This document shows positions 53,782 through 63,420 of a DNA stretch of 64,000 bases, one piece after another. How positions within the stretch are numbered: the stretch's first letter is position 1; every line of letters starts with the position of its first letter. A program made the translations under genes and the position numbers. This DNA comes from Clostridia bacterium (GTDB lineage Bacteria > Bacillota > Clostridia > Christensenellales > Borkfalkiaceae), in contig JAFTWU010000003.1 of assembly GCA_017465145.1 (NCBI GenBank), positions 84,579 to 148,578 of the forward strand, given 5' to 3'. A model generated the notes under the pieces. That model had not been told where the DNA came from, ran no database searches, and saw only the letters and a list, made by a program, of their open reading frames with translations.

Positions 53782-55260
53782 TTAAAGGCTATAAATCAGC
53801 TTTACAAGTTTATTTTGTTTTGGCGCTATCGTGTAAGGTTTATTTTTTAATATAGCGTTTTTCGGGTTGTGCCAAAGCGGGTCTTTATATTTTACAAAGT
53901 CGTTCATAATTTCCGCGCCCACGATAACTATGGTTGCAATAATCATACTTGGCATTACAACGAATTCGCAAGGGTCTAAACAGCCGTAAATTTCAAATAG
54001 ACCGAAAGAGAAGAACATCATTATATTAAACCTAGAGCGGTTTTCCGTAAGAATTCTAAACCTTACGAAGAAATAGCAAATATACATTATAAGCCCGAAT
54101 AACCCCATGGTTGCCATAACGTGAAGTGGAGTGCAATGGAAGTTAAATACCCTTATCAAACAGTCGCCGATAGGTTCGTAAAGTGAATCGTCGTAATAAC
54201 CAACGCCTATGCCGAAAATGGGGTTATGCTTAAATAGTTCCCAAGCCTTTTTATAAAGGGGGGTGCGGTCGTTATCGTTGGTTAACGCAACGTAAAGTTT
54301 ATTTATAAGTGAAGGTAATTTTCCGCTTGCAACAATAAGGGCGGCAAGGGCGATTAACACAAAAATTATAAGATAGATATAAACGCTAAACGTCTTGCGC
54401 TTTTCTAGGCGCATATTTTTATACACCATAAAGATAAGTAGCGGTGTAAACACGGCAAGTATTGCTAAAACGCCTTCACCGTCAGATAAAAGCGCACCAA
54501 GGAACATAAAAAATATCATTGCAAGATAAGGGAGTAAAACCTTTGCCTTGCAAAGAAGATACGCCGTTGCGGGAACGGATATTAAAAACATAATAGAGCC
54601 GATATTTATATTACCCCAACCCAAGTGATAGGTATTTAAATCGTTTAAGTGATAAGCCATCATTTGGCAAGCGATTATAAAGCCTATGCTCATTAAAGAG
54701 TATGCAAAAAACCACTTAAAGTCAAAATCTTTTCTAGGCTTAATATAGTTGATTAAGAAAATATAGATAATAAAAATTACCGGACCTATCGTTATTGCAA
54801 GGGGCACGCCTTCCCAATATTCTATGGGGGAAAGGGAGAAAATGCCACCTAAAAATAGCGCAACGGTTACCGCTAGAATAGGAACGAAAAGTTGCCCAAA
54901 CCTAAATTTTTCAGGGCGGAATCTAATCACGTGATAAATTAACGCCGCCGCAAGTGGAATAAGCCCTATGTAAAACCAAACGTTCGTGAAAGAAACGAAA
55001 GCAAGGTCGTGGAAAATAAACGATACCGATAGTAAACTTGGAATAAAGGGGGTAATATCGTCGTATTTAATAAGTGCAATACAGTTAAGCAAGCAAATGA
55101 CGATAAACGCTAAAGCAGTAACCTTCGAAAAATACGAAAGTAAGGCTATTAACGCTATAAAAGTGGGGTTTTGATAACTATAAAAGAAATTATCAATTAT
55201 CCAATTAAGGTTGTGTTTTTCCGAAAAAGTCTTAACGGAAGTTTTTAATTTGCTTAACAT
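53782..55260 (-). CDS. O-antigen ligase/polymerase-like membrane protein
   Basis: 492 residues from ATG 55260, with about 11-12 membrane segments. The large loop and following NPIFGIGVGYYDDSLYEP, with HCTPLHVMATMGLFGL after it, match the Wzy/WaaL ligase family (PF04932), which joins or polymerises lipid-linked glycans outside the membrane. A longer ORF upstream reads through the promoter. TTGCCT-N17-TATAAT ends six bases before the ATG, so it appears leaderless. Confidence 0.82.
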   Translation of the reverse strand: MLSKLKTSVKTFSEKHNLNWIIDNFFYSYQNPTFIALIALLSYFSKVTALAFIVICLLNCIALIKYDDITPFIPSLLSVSFIFHDLAFVSFTNVWFYIGLIPLAAALIYHVIRFRPEKFRFGQLFVPILAVTVALFLGGIFSLSPIEYWEGVPLAITIGPVIFIIYIFLINYIKPRKDFDFKWFFAYSLMSIGFIIACQMMAYHLNDLNTYHLGWGNINIGSIMFLISVPATAYLLCKAKVLLPYLAMIFFMFLGALLSDGEGVLAILAVFTPLLIFMVYKNMRLEKRKTFSVYIYLIIFVLIALAALIVASGKLPSLINKLYVALTNDNDRTPLYKKAWELFKHNPIFGIGVGYYDDSLYEPIGDCLIRVFNFHCTPLHVMATMGLFGLIMYICYFFVRFRILTENRSRFNIMMFFSFGLFEIYGCLDPCEFVVMPSMIIATIVIVGAEIMNDFVKYKDPLWHNPKNAILKNKPYTIAPKQNKLVKLIYSL

Positions 55261-55266
55261 ACGTCC

Positions 55267-55295
55267 ATTATAACTTAATTTTTTAATATAGGCAA
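55267..55295 (-). promoter_or_regulatory. Promoter of the ligase-like gene, leaderless arrangement
   Basis: Leftward TTGCCT (55295-55290), 17 bases, TATAAT (55272-55267), then GGACGT and ATG 55260. Confidence 0.65.
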
Positions 55296-55359
55296 GCAAT
55301 CGTTAAAACTTTCTAACTAGGCTTTACAAAACTAAACTATTATGATAGAATATAATAGT

Positions 55360-57069
55360 ATGAGTATAAGTTCAGCGCAAAAAAGAGAAAAACCGATTAA
55401 ATGGTTATATAAAAAAGCAAAAAAGCAACGGTGGAAAATATGGTTGCTTGTCCTTGCTAATATAGTTTTTTCCGTTTTGTCGGTGGCTTTTGCATTTGCT
55501 ATTAGGCATATAATTAACGGCGCTACTATCGACACTACCGTCTTTGCTAAAGAAGAAGGTACGAAAATGATTATAGACGGTTCTATCGCAATAGGCATTA
55601 TCGTTTTATTGCAAGCCCTTTTCCGTATAATCATAGGTGGACTTACCGAACATATCGCAGGTAGGCTTGATATAACCTTTAAGTCAAGTTTATTCGCAAC
55701 CATTTTAAGCAGAAAATATTCCGCTATAAACGTTTATCACAGCGGTGAACTTCTTAACAGATTAACTAGTGACGTTAAAATCGTTAGCGAAGGTATAGTT
55801 AACGTTTTACCAACGGCTATTGCCGCTATAACTAGACTTCTTTGTGCCGTTGCGGCGTTAATCGTTTTAGAACCCGTTTTCGCAATAGGTTTTACCGTTG
55901 CGGGCGCGTTGGTCTTTTTAACCATTGCAATTATGCGCGGAAAACTCAAAGGTCTTCACAAAAGTGCACAAACTAAAGACGGCGTTGCGCGTTCTTTTAT
56001 GCAAGAGTGCATTGAAAACTTGCTTGCCGTTAAAACCTTTTCGGTAAACGACCAAATTAATGAAAAAGCGACAGCCCTTCAAGAAGATAGTTTCCGTATT
56101 AAAATGAAACGTAAAAACTATGCGGTTGGCGGGCACACCGTTTACAACTTTATCTTTAGTGCCGGTTACGTTTTCGCTTTAATCTACGGTGGCATTAAAA
56201 TTCTTAACGGCGATATTTTTTACGGCGATTTATCTGCAATATTGCAACTAGTAAATAACGTTCAAGTGCCTTTCGCATCACTTTCTAACCTTCTTCCCAC
56301 GTATTATAGTATGATAGCGTCGGCAGAACGCCTTATGGAAATTGAGCAAATTGACGCGGAAACTAAAGAAACGGATAAAACAGAAAACGCTGTTTCCGAA
56401 ATTAAGGATATGCGCTCTATCGTTATTGATAACGTAACTTTTTCTTACGGGCGCGATACCGTTTTGCAAAACGCATCACTTAAGGTTAATCGCGGTGATT
56501 TCATTGCCGTTCTAGGTAGGTCTGGGATAGGCAAAAGCACGATACTTAAACTTTTACTTGGCGTTTATAACGTAAAAGATGGGGAATTATATATAGAAAC
56601 GGACGGCGGTAAGCATAATTTAGACGTTTATTCGCGTACGGTTTTCTCTTACGTTCCGCAGGGCAACCTTTTGTTTAGCGGTACTCTAAAAGATAACGTT
56701 GCTTTTATTAAAGCGGACGCTACCGACGAAGAAATTGAAAAGGCGCTTATAACTAGTTGCGCTTACGACTTCGTTAAAGAACTTCCCGACGGGCTTAATA
56801 CCGTGGTTGGTGAAAACGGTACGGGGCTATCAGAAGGGCAAATTCAGCGTATTGCAATAGCGCGCGCACTACTTTGCGGTGCACCCGTTATACTTTTAGA
56901 CGAAGCGACTAGCGCGCTAGACGATATAACGGAAAAGCAACTTTTATCTAACCTTAAAGAGTTACAAGACGTTACCGTGATTATCGTATCACACAGAAAA
57001 CAAGTGCTTAGCGTTTGCAACAGGGCTGTTGCCGTTAAAAATAAGCGCATCGAAGAAGTTGCGGTATAA
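55360..57069 (+). CDS. ABC exporter, fused membrane and ATPase domains
   Basis: 569 residues from ATG 55360 (an earlier in-frame ATG at 55342 overlaps promoter-like sequence). Six membrane helices in the first 300 residues, then an ATPase domain: Walker A GRSGIGKST, signature LSEGQ (variant of LSGGQ), Walker B VILLDEATSAL, His switch SHRK. Half-transporter that would dimerise to export lipid, peptide or drug. TATAAT at 55351-55356 is three bases before the ATG; TAGAAT 55345-55350 is another candidate. No ribosome site is seen. Confidence 0.9.
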   Translation: MSISSAQKREKPIKWLYKKAKKQRWKIWLLVLANIVFSVLSVAFAFAIRHIINGATIDTTVFAKEEGTKMIIDGSIAIGIIVLLQALFRIIIGGLTEHIAGRLDITFKSSLFATILSRKYSAINVYHSGELLNRLTSDVKIVSEGIVNVLPTAIAAITRLLCAVAALIVLEPVFAIGFTVAGALVFLTIAIMRGKLKGLHKSAQTKDGVARSFMQECIENLLAVKTFSVNDQINEKATALQEDSFRIKMKRKNYAVGGHTVYNFIFSAGYVFALIYGGIKILNGDIFYGDLSAILQLVNNVQVPFASLSNLLPTYYSMIASAERLMEIEQIDAETKETDKTENAVSEIKDMRSIVIDNVTFSYGRDTVLQNASLKVNRGDFIAVLGRSGIGKSTILKLLLGVYNVKDGELYIETDGGKHNLDVYSRTVFSYVPQGNLLFSGTLKDNVAFIKADATDEEIEKALITSCAYDFVKELPDGLNTVVGENGTGLSEGQIQRIAIARALLCGAPVILLDEATSALDDITEKQLLSNLKELQDVTVIIVSHRKQVLSVCNRAVAVKNKRIEEVAV

Positions 57070-57210
57070 TTAAAACAATTTTTTAGAGCGATTTAACCGC
57101 TACGGCGGTAGATAATATTAAACTCAAATTTCGTGACCAAAGATTAAAATTTTTCAATTAAAAAAGCGCAATATTATTTAGTAATTATTTAAGCGCTATC
57201 GGGGGAAATT
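57070..57210. other. Intergenic region without gene
   Basis: Nothing coding. CCGCTACGGCGG (57098-57109) can form a small hairpin, and GGGGGA (57201-57206) is the ribosome site of the next gene. Confidence 0.4.
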
Positions 57211-58311
57211 TTGACAATTTTTGACGTTTGTGCCTCGTTTGACGTAGGCGGAAAATACGTTGGTTGTAGAGAACTTTCTACGGGCAACATAAACAGTACC
57301 TATCAAGTGGAATACTTGCGTGACGGTGAAAAGAAATTTTATATCGTTCAACGCATAAACACACACGTTTTCCATAAGCCTATTGAACTTATGGACAATA
57401 TCGTGCGCGTAACTAAATACGTTCACGATAAAATTAAAGACGACGGTTTTTCCACTAAAAAGTTCGTGCTACACGTTTTCAAAACTAAAGAAGGCGATAA
57501 ACCCTATTTCGTAGATGATGAGGGCGGGTATTGGAGATGCTATCGCTATATTCCCAACTCTGAAACCTTCGACTCTTGCGACGATTTAGAAAAGATTAAA
57601 AGGGTAGGGCAGGCTTTTGGTAGATTTGAAAAATATTTAGACGGTTTTGACGCTGCAAGTTTACATATTCCCTTACCAGACTTCCACAACACGCCAAAGC
57701 GTTTCGATGCGTTGCAAGTGGCTATTAACGCCGACGTGTGCGGTAGGGCATCTAAATTAAAACCAGAACTAGATAGGCTTTTTGCCTTAAAAGAAGAAGC
57801 CTGTCTTTTACAAAAACACCTTGACAACGGTGATATCCCCTTGCGCGTAACTCACAACGATACCAAGTGCAACAACGTTGCATTTGATAAAAATACGGGC
57901 GAAGCACTTGCCGTACTTGACTTAGATACCGTTATGCCGGGTGCCGTTGCTTACGACTTTGGCGACGCTATTCGCTTTATTGCAAACACCCGTGAAGAAG
58001 ACGACCCTGACGTTGATAACGTAGGGCTTGACCTTAATAAATACGAGGCGTTTACTGCTGGCTTTATCGGCGAAATGAAAAACAGTTTAACTGATTTAGA
58101 AAAAGAAACGATAAATCTTGGCGTTTTAACCATGACGGTAGAACTTGCCGTAAGGTTTATGACAGACTATCTAAACGGCGATATATATTTTAAGACTAGA
58201 TACCCTGGTCATAACTTCGTAAGGGCGCGCAACCAACTTGCCCTTGCAGAAGACGTTTATAAGAAACGCAACGAAATGCAGAATATATTAGATAAATACG
58301 TTAAGGAGTAA
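57211..58311 (+). CDS. Sugar kinase of the aminoglycoside phosphotransferase fold (NahK-like)
   Basis: 366 residues from TTG 57211 with GGGGGA before it. The kinase pattern is present: catalytic RVTHNDTKCNNVAFD (HxD...N) and AVLDLDTVMPG (metal-binding Asp), with GNINSTYQVEY as nucleotide loop. This matches N-acetylhexosamine 1-kinases, which make sugar-1-phosphates for nucleotide-sugar synthesis; the neighbouring polysaccharide genes agree. Choline or other sugar substrates cannot be excluded. Next gene after seven bases. Confidence 0.8.
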   Translation: MTIFDVCASFDVGGKYVGCRELSTGNINSTYQVEYLRDGEKKFYIVQRINTHVFHKPIELMDNIVRVTKYVHDKIKDDGFSTKKFVLHVFKTKEGDKPYFVDDEGGYWRCYRYIPNSETFDSCDDLEKIKRVGQAFGRFEKYLDGFDAASLHIPLPDFHNTPKRFDALQVAINADVCGRASKLKPELDRLFALKEEACLLQKHLDNGDIPLRVTHNDTKCNNVAFDKNTGEALAVLDLDTVMPGAVAYDFGDAIRFIANTREEDDPDVDNVGLDLNKYEAFTAGFIGEMKNSLTDLEKETINLGVLTMTVELAVRFMTDYLNGDIYFKTRYPGHNFVRARNQLALAEDVYKKRNEMQNILDKYVKE

Positions 58312-58318
58312 AAACCTA

Positions 58319-59152
58319 ATGAAAGACGGTGCAACCAAAACAACTAAAAACGTTTTGCAAGATATTTTGTTTATTTTGAAAAAGAATATCTTGTGGATGT
58401 TAATTATCGTTATTGTGGCTACTGCCGTTGGCGTTGCTTGGGCTTACGTTAGAAAACCCAAGTATATCGCCAAGCAAGAAATTAACTATTACGTAAAGGA
58501 AAACGTGGCAAATCCTTCACAATCAAACGAAATTAACACCATGAACAAATACGTGCTTACAATGGTTGAATTTTGTAGGACGGAAAAGGTTTTAGACCTT
58601 GCCAACGCTTATTACGTTATGTATAAGCAAAGTGGACAAGACTTAAAGACCTTCTTAGAAACTGAAAAAGCGGCTACTAAACCCAGCGTTCAATACCGCG
58701 GGACAAGTTCACATTATAGCGCGTCTAACGTAGATACTTATTTTTATGAAAAAGACGCAACGACGTTTGAATTCGTTTTTGCAATTTCTTACCAAGAATC
58801 AAGTTTAACCGTTGCACAAGATAAAGTTCAAATTTTAGCACTTGCTTGCTATAAAGAAGCGCAAGATTTAGTTCCTGGCATAACCACCTATCTAGAAGCG
58901 TTAGGGTTTGATGCAGGCAACTATACTTTGGATATATCTAAAACGCGTATAGTAATGCTAGCGGCACTTATCGGCGTAGTACTAGCTATCGCTTTCGTGT
59001 TTATTAAAAATTTATTCGATTCTACCTTAAGAACTAAAGAAGATTTAGAAAAGATAACGGGTGTTAGCGTTTTTGCTTGCATTGACGATAGAGACGAATT
59101 AAATAGACCTTACGGAAAAGTTAAAAAATCTAGCGAAGGGGGTAAAGATTAA
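58319..59152 (+). CDS. Wzz/YveK-like polysaccharide chain-length protein (first copy)
   Basis: 277 residues: membrane helix at about 20-40, extracellular part, second helix at about 218-240 (IVMLAALIGVVLAIAFVFIK), cytoplasmic tail with LRTKEDLEKITGVSVFACI. That is the Wzz/capsule co-polymerase layout. It regulates polymer length or links to a tyrosine kinase, but no kinase gene follows. Overlaps the next gene by one base. Confidence 0.82.
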   Translation: MKDGATKTTKNVLQDILFILKKNILWMLIIVIVATAVGVAWAYVRKPKYIAKQEINYYVKENVANPSQSNEINTMNKYVLTMVEFCRTEKVLDLANAYYVMYKQSGQDLKTFLETEKAATKPSVQYRGTSSHYSASNVDTYFYEKDATTFEFVFAISYQESSLTVAQDKVQILALACYKEAQDLVPGITTYLEALGFDAGNYTLDISKTRIVMLAALIGVVLAIAFVFIKNLFDSTLRTKEDLEKITGVSVFACIDDRDELNRPYGKVKKSSEGGKD

Positions 59153-59925
59153 TGAGTGCTGAAGTTATCGTAAACGAAAAAGTTGATAATAAAGAAAACA
59201 CTTTCTTCCGCCAAAAGTTAACCCTTCTTTATAGAAAGTTATGGATTATTATTCTTGCTTTTATCGTTGGTATCGGTCTTGGCGTTACGGTAAACTATAC
59301 CCTTGTAAAACCCACCTATACCGCTACTGAACAAGTGTTTTTGGTTGCTAACCTAAACGGCGACGGCGGTGTGGAAAACAGCACGTCTTCTGCACAAACC
59401 AACGCAACGCTAGCGCAAATATTCTTACCCGAAACGGCTAGGTTTATTAAGAGTGCGCACTATGTTGAAAGCGCAAATAAAAAGATGCAAGTCGCTGGTT
59501 TAGACGCTTTATACGGCAAGATAAATTCTAAAAAGATTAAAGTTAACTACGGTGAAGACGTTTTAATTTTCACCATATCTTATACCGACGTTTCAGAAGA
59601 AGCAGCAAAGGAAAAATTAAAGGCTGTAGTTAAGAGTGCAGAAGAAAACCTTGCAAACGAAAAGATAGGTGTTCACGCAAGTGAAGTATCACTTAAGCCC
59701 ATGCAAAGCGAAGGCACGGATAACGTTAAAAAGAATAGTTCAGTCGTTATGTACGGTGTTCTAGGCGGTGCTATTGGACTAGTATTATCCGTTGCAATAA
59801 TTCTTCTTATCAACGCGCTAGACAACACCGTTAAATCTAAAGAAGATTTAGAAGAACTAACGGGTGCAAGCGTAGTTGCTTATATCGAAGACCGCGAAAT
59901 CTTTGCAAACGCTAAGAAAAAATAA
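59152..59925 (+). CDS. Wzz/YveK-like polysaccharide chain-length protein (second copy)
   Basis: 257 residues with the same plan as the preceding gene: helix at about 30-50, outer domain with a Gly/Ser-rich GDGGVENSTSSAQTN, helix at about 205-228, and VKSKEDLEELTGASVVAYIED tail. The two tails are clearly related, so this is an old tandem duplication. Start overlaps the stop of the first (TAATG). Confidence 0.82.
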   Translation: MSAEVIVNEKVDNKENTFFRQKLTLLYRKLWIIILAFIVGIGLGVTVNYTLVKPTYTATEQVFLVANLNGDGGVENSTSSAQTNATLAQIFLPETARFIKSAHYVESANKKMQVAGLDALYGKINSKKIKVNYGEDVLIFTISYTDVSEEAAKEKLKAVVKSAEENLANEKIGVHASEVSLKPMQSEGTDNVKKNSSVVMYGVLGGAIGLVLSVAIILLINALDNTVKSKEDLEELTGASVVAYIEDREIFANAKKK

Positions 59926-59947
59926 TTTAATAACGTAAAATACAATA

Positions 59948-59982
59948 AAAAAAGCCACTTAGAAAATTTAAGTGGCTTTTAG
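59948..59982. terminator. Bidirectional intrinsic terminator
   Basis: CCACTTA (59955-59961) with TAAGTGG (59969-59975) in AAAAAG/CTTTT arms. Confidence 0.8.
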
Positions 59983-60018
59983 TTTTTAAATTAATTTACT
60001 CATTTTTACGGTAAAATT

Positions 60019-60762
60019 TTAGAATAAGTCTTTTTCGCGCTCGTATCTATCAAATAGGTTATAGCGGTCTGGGTGTGTTAGCGCGGTAAACACCATTTCT
60101 CTTACGTTAGGTATATCCTTACCAACCGTTTTTAGAACGTCTTTAATATATTCTCTGCGCGTTTCTTTGTTGGCGGGGCAACAACTGTCCACAATCGGCA
60201 ACGTTTTAGCATAAGATACTACGTTACACTCTTTTATCATAATCATCGGGCGAATAAGAACTAAACCGCTACGGTCAAGATAACTTTTTGGGGCAAAGGT
60301 AGAAAGTCTTCCTTCGTAAAACATTGATAAAAATAAAGTGTCAATTAAGTCGTCGGCATGGTGTCCTAGCGCCACCTTATTGCATCCCTTTGCTTGTGCA
60401 ACGCCGTATAGCGCACCCTTTCTCATCTTAGAACATAGGGCGCAGGGATTAGTTTCCTTTCTAACGTCAAAAACAATTTGTCCTATGTCCGTTTTTTCCA
60501 CGATATATTCAATATTATATTCATCGCAAAGTGCTTTTATAGGGGTAAAATCCGCCTTTTTATCGGTAAAATTAAGGTCAACGGTTATGGCGACAAGTTC
60601 AAATTTTTCGGGTGAAAAGCGTTGATACTCTGCAAGCAATTTAAGTAGCGTTACAGAGTCTTTACCGCCTGATATCCCCACGGCAATTTTGTCGCCGTCT
60701 TTTATAAGATTATATTGTGATATGCCACGGCGCATATAAGATAGCATTTGTTGTGTCGTCAT
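60019..60762 (-). CDS. ttcA: TtcA-type tRNA sulfurtransferase
   Basis: 247 residues. PP-loop SGGKDS (about 30-35) and two CxxC-type Cys sets (CALC, and CCP near 190), as in TtcA, which thiolates C32 of certain tRNAs using a 4Fe-4S cluster; GHHADDLIDTLFL is the conserved middle. The related TtuA-like group has similar motifs, so the exact target base is less sure than the family. AAAGGTAC serves as ribosome site. Confidence 0.85.
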   Translation of the reverse strand: MTTQQMLSYMRRGISQYNLIKDGDKIAVGISGGKDSVTLLKLLAEYQRFSPEKFELVAITVDLNFTDKKADFTPIKALCDEYNIEYIVEKTDIGQIVFDVRKETNPCALCSKMRKGALYGVAQAKGCNKVALGHHADDLIDTLFLSMFYEGRLSTFAPKSYLDRSGLVLIRPMIMIKECNVVSYAKTLPIVDSCCPANKETRREYIKDVLKTVGKDIPNVREMVFTALTHPDRYNLFDRYEREKDLF

Positions 60763-60847
60763 AAAGTACCTTTTAACTAAAACGGTTGATTTTTTTACAT
60801 ATTCATATTATACTATTATTGAATAAAAATCAAGGTTTGGTGGTATT

Positions 60848-61507
60848 ATGACCGAATTTTTTGCAAATATCTTCGGTAATATATGGGGCACGCTCGTTAT
60901 GAGTTTTTTTCCGCTAATAGAACTTAAAGGCGGAATAATCTTTGCGCGCGGTGCGTCTTTAGGTTTTTTTGAAGCGCTAGGCCTTGCATACGCAGGTTCT
61001 ACACTTGCCTTCTTTTTAGTATTCTTTTTATTGCAACCTATATTAAAACTATTAAAAAAGATTAAGTTCGTAAAAAAACTTGCCGAAAAGGTTGAACTTT
61101 ATTTTAAGGATAAGGCGATGGAAACGCTAGAAAAACGCCAACAAAAGAACAAAAACTCTAAGATAAGCGAAACAATGCTTAAAGTCCTCGGCGTGTTTAT
61201 TTTCGTTGCAATACCCCTTCCTATGACGGGTGTTTGGACGGGAACGGCAATCGCGGTATTTTTAGACCTTAAGTTTAAAGACGTCGTTCTACCCGTAATG
61301 GCGGGCAACCTTGTCGCAGGGCTAATTATTTCACTTCTTGCACAAATTTGTTTATGGATTTGGGACTACGCCACCGCAGTTTTCGTGCTAGATATTATTC
61401 TTTACGCACTATTCGGCATTGCCGTTATATTGCTTGTAGTATTTATAGTTAAGGTTTTAACCAAAAAGAAAAAAGGCGATTCTACGGTTCAAAGTAAAAA
61501 CGATTAA
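60848..61507 (+). CDS. COG2426-type small multidrug exporter-like membrane protein
   Basis: 219 residues with five to six membrane segments and a Lys-rich central loop. FPLIELKGGIIFARGASLG near the N-terminus and FVAIPLPMTGVWTGTAIA in the middle are characteristic of the PF06695 family. Export of drugs is only a family label; substrate unknown. The next gene is 24 bases downstream. Confidence 0.8.
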   Translation: MTEFFANIFGNIWGTLVMSFFPLIELKGGIIFARGASLGFFEALGLAYAGSTLAFFLVFFLLQPILKLLKKIKFVKKLAEKVELYFKDKAMETLEKRQQKNKNSKISETMLKVLGVFIFVAIPLPMTGVWTGTAIAVFLDLKFKDVVLPVMAGNLVAGLIISLLAQICLWIWDYATAVFVLDIILYALFGIAVILLVVFIVKVLTKKKKGDSTVQSKND

Positions 61508-61531
61508 TTAAAGTATTTAAGGTAAAACTAA

Positions 61532-62347
61532 ATGGGTTTTTTAAGTTTCTTTTATAGGTTTAGACCTAAAAAAATTAAACTAGGCTTGGCGCTTGGCTCT
61601 GGTGGTGCAAAGGGTTTTGCAACACTTGGCGTTTTGCGCGCTTTAGAAGAAAACAACCTAGAATTCGACGTTGTTGGCGGTACTAGTATCGGCAGTATAA
61701 TAGGCGCGGCTTACGCTGACGGTTATACTTCTACCGATATTTTAGAACTATTAAAACGCGTTGATTTTACCGAAATTAAAAACCTTTTTATGATAAATAT
61801 GGATACCACGGGGCTTTTCGGGGTAATTGATAGAACGCTTGGCGGTAAAAATATAGAAGAACTTAAAAAGCCGTTTATCGCTATCGGTACCGAAGTTGAA
61901 ACGGGTGATGAGCACGTTTTTAAGTCGGGTAGCGTTGCAACCGCACTTTGCGCGTCGAGTAGTTATCCGCCCTTTTTTAAGCCCGTTGTTTCTAACGGAA
62001 AGCGTTATATAGACGGGGCGTTTTGTAATTCCGTACCTGCCGATAGAGTTAAAGAACTTGGCGCAGACTTTATTTTGGGGGTAGATTTATCCGACCACCA
62101 ACCTAAAGAGAATCAAAGTATTTTAAGTAAACTTATACCCACCTATGAAGGCAAGGTAGAAGAGCCTTGGGCAAAAGGGTATGAATATAGCGACGTTATG
62201 ATTAACCCAGACCTTACGGGTTACAACTCAGTTGCCTTTAGGGCAGGTGCAGAAATGTACGATATAGGCTATCGCGCCGCTATTGAAAAAATGCCGGAAA
62301 TTCTTAAAATCATTAACGATTTAAAATTAGGTAAAAAGAAAAAATAA
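61532..62347 (+). CDS. Patatin-like phospholipase
   Basis: 271 residues. Ser-Asp dyad hydrolase: oxyanion GSGGAKGF (about 23-30), nucleophile GTSIGS (about 50-55), Asp in DGAFCNSVP (about 165). Bacterial RssA-like proteins of this size act on membrane lipids. No signal peptide. The following gene starts six bases after its stop. Confidence 0.9.
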   Translation: MGFLSFFYRFRPKKIKLGLALGSGGAKGFATLGVLRALEENNLEFDVVGGTSIGSIIGAAYADGYTSTDILELLKRVDFTEIKNLFMINMDTTGLFGVIDRTLGGKNIEELKKPFIAIGTEVETGDEHVFKSGSVATALCASSSYPPFFKPVVSNGKRYIDGAFCNSVPADRVKELGADFILGVDLSDHQPKENQSILSKLIPTYEGKVEEPWAKGYEYSDVMINPDLTGYNSVAFRAGAEMYDIGYRAAIEKMPEILKIINDLKLGKKKK

Positions 62348-62353
62348 ACTGAT

Positions 62354-63349
62354 ATGTTTTACAAAAGAGCGCGCCGATTAATCGTCGGCGCTATTACTTT
62401 GCTTTTGCAACTTTCCATAATGCTTGGCGGGTGTTCCGCTATCCCTAAAGAGAGTAACGTACCTTACTATCAAGGGTTCAGCGTACATTTTATAGACGTT
62501 GGACAAGGGGATAGCGCCTTTATCAACTTGCCAGACGGAAAGACGGTGCTTATCGATTGTGGAATTTGCGACGATAGGGTTTATAAAAGCATAACTAGTG
62601 CGCTTGCCGTTTATTCGGTAAATAAAATTGATTATTTAGTGCTTACCCACCCAGATAGCGACCACGTTGGCAACGCTTATAAAATTATTACCGATTATCA
62701 AATAGGGGCGGTCATTTCGCCAAACGTTTATTATCCGCAGAACTTTGAAAGTTTTAATTTAGCATATCAACTTATTATAGAAAAGGAAATCCCCTTAATT
62801 TACGCCACGTTTAATCAAAGATTTGGCACAAGCGAATATGCTTTTACCGTTCTTATGCCAGATGCACCCACTATCAAAGGCGGTGCATATGCAGATTATT
62901 TAAGTTCAAGCGAGCCAACCGATACGCAAATAAACAACCTTTCAGTAGTAATTTATTTAGAATATGCGGGCGTAAGATTTTTGTTTACGGGCGATATGCA
63001 GTCTTTTGCAGACGGCTTGCTTGCCGATAACTATCTAGCGGGTATTTATAACTTTAATAACGGAACGGACCGCGGTGTAAACTTAAAAGAGATAGACTTT
63101 TTGAAGGTTGCACACCACGGCTCTAAAGACGGAAGTAGCGAAAAGTTTTTAAGCGTTGTAAAACCTAAAAACGCCGTCATTTCCGTTGGCGGACAAAACA
63201 GTTATCGCCACCCTTCAACTGAAACGATTACTAGGCTTTTAACTTCTAACCCCGCGTGCAATATTTTAAGAACCGACTATTACGGCGATATTTCCGTAAG
63301 CGTTTCTAATAGCGGAAATATAAGCATATCAACCCAAAGTCAAAGGTGA
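62354..63349 (+). CDS. ComEC-type metallo-beta-lactamase lipoprotein
   Basis: 331 residues. Lipoprotein signal with lipobox LGGC (Cys about 27), then the metallo-beta-lactamase fold: IDVGQGDSAFI, THPDSDHVGN (metal ligands), FTGDMQ, and HHGSKDGS. It matches the soluble nuclease-like domain of ComEC, here free and exported. It may degrade DNA or nucleotides at the cell surface. Shares an operon with the patatin gene. Confidence 0.88.
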   Translation: MFYKRARRLIVGAITLLLQLSIMLGGCSAIPKESNVPYYQGFSVHFIDVGQGDSAFINLPDGKTVLIDCGICDDRVYKSITSALAVYSVNKIDYLVLTHPDSDHVGNAYKIITDYQIGAVISPNVYYPQNFESFNLAYQLIIEKEIPLIYATFNQRFGTSEYAFTVLMPDAPTIKGGAYADYLSSSEPTDTQINNLSVVIYLEYAGVRFLFTGDMQSFADGLLADNYLAGIYNFNNGTDRGVNLKEIDFLKVAHHGSKDGSSEKFLSVVKPKNAVISVGGQNSYRHPSTETITRLLTSNPACNILRTDYYGDISVSVSNSGNISISTQSQR

Positions 63350-63381
63350 AAATGGTAAATTTATAGGCAAATTGTAAAAAG

Positions 63382-63409
63382 AAAAGACCGCATAGAGCGG
63401 TCTTTTTTA
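63382..63409. terminator. Bidirectional intrinsic terminator
   Basis: AGACCGC (63385-63391) with GCGGTCT (63397-63403) and TTTTT. Confidence 0.85.
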
Positions 63410-63420
63410 GTGGAAAAGTG

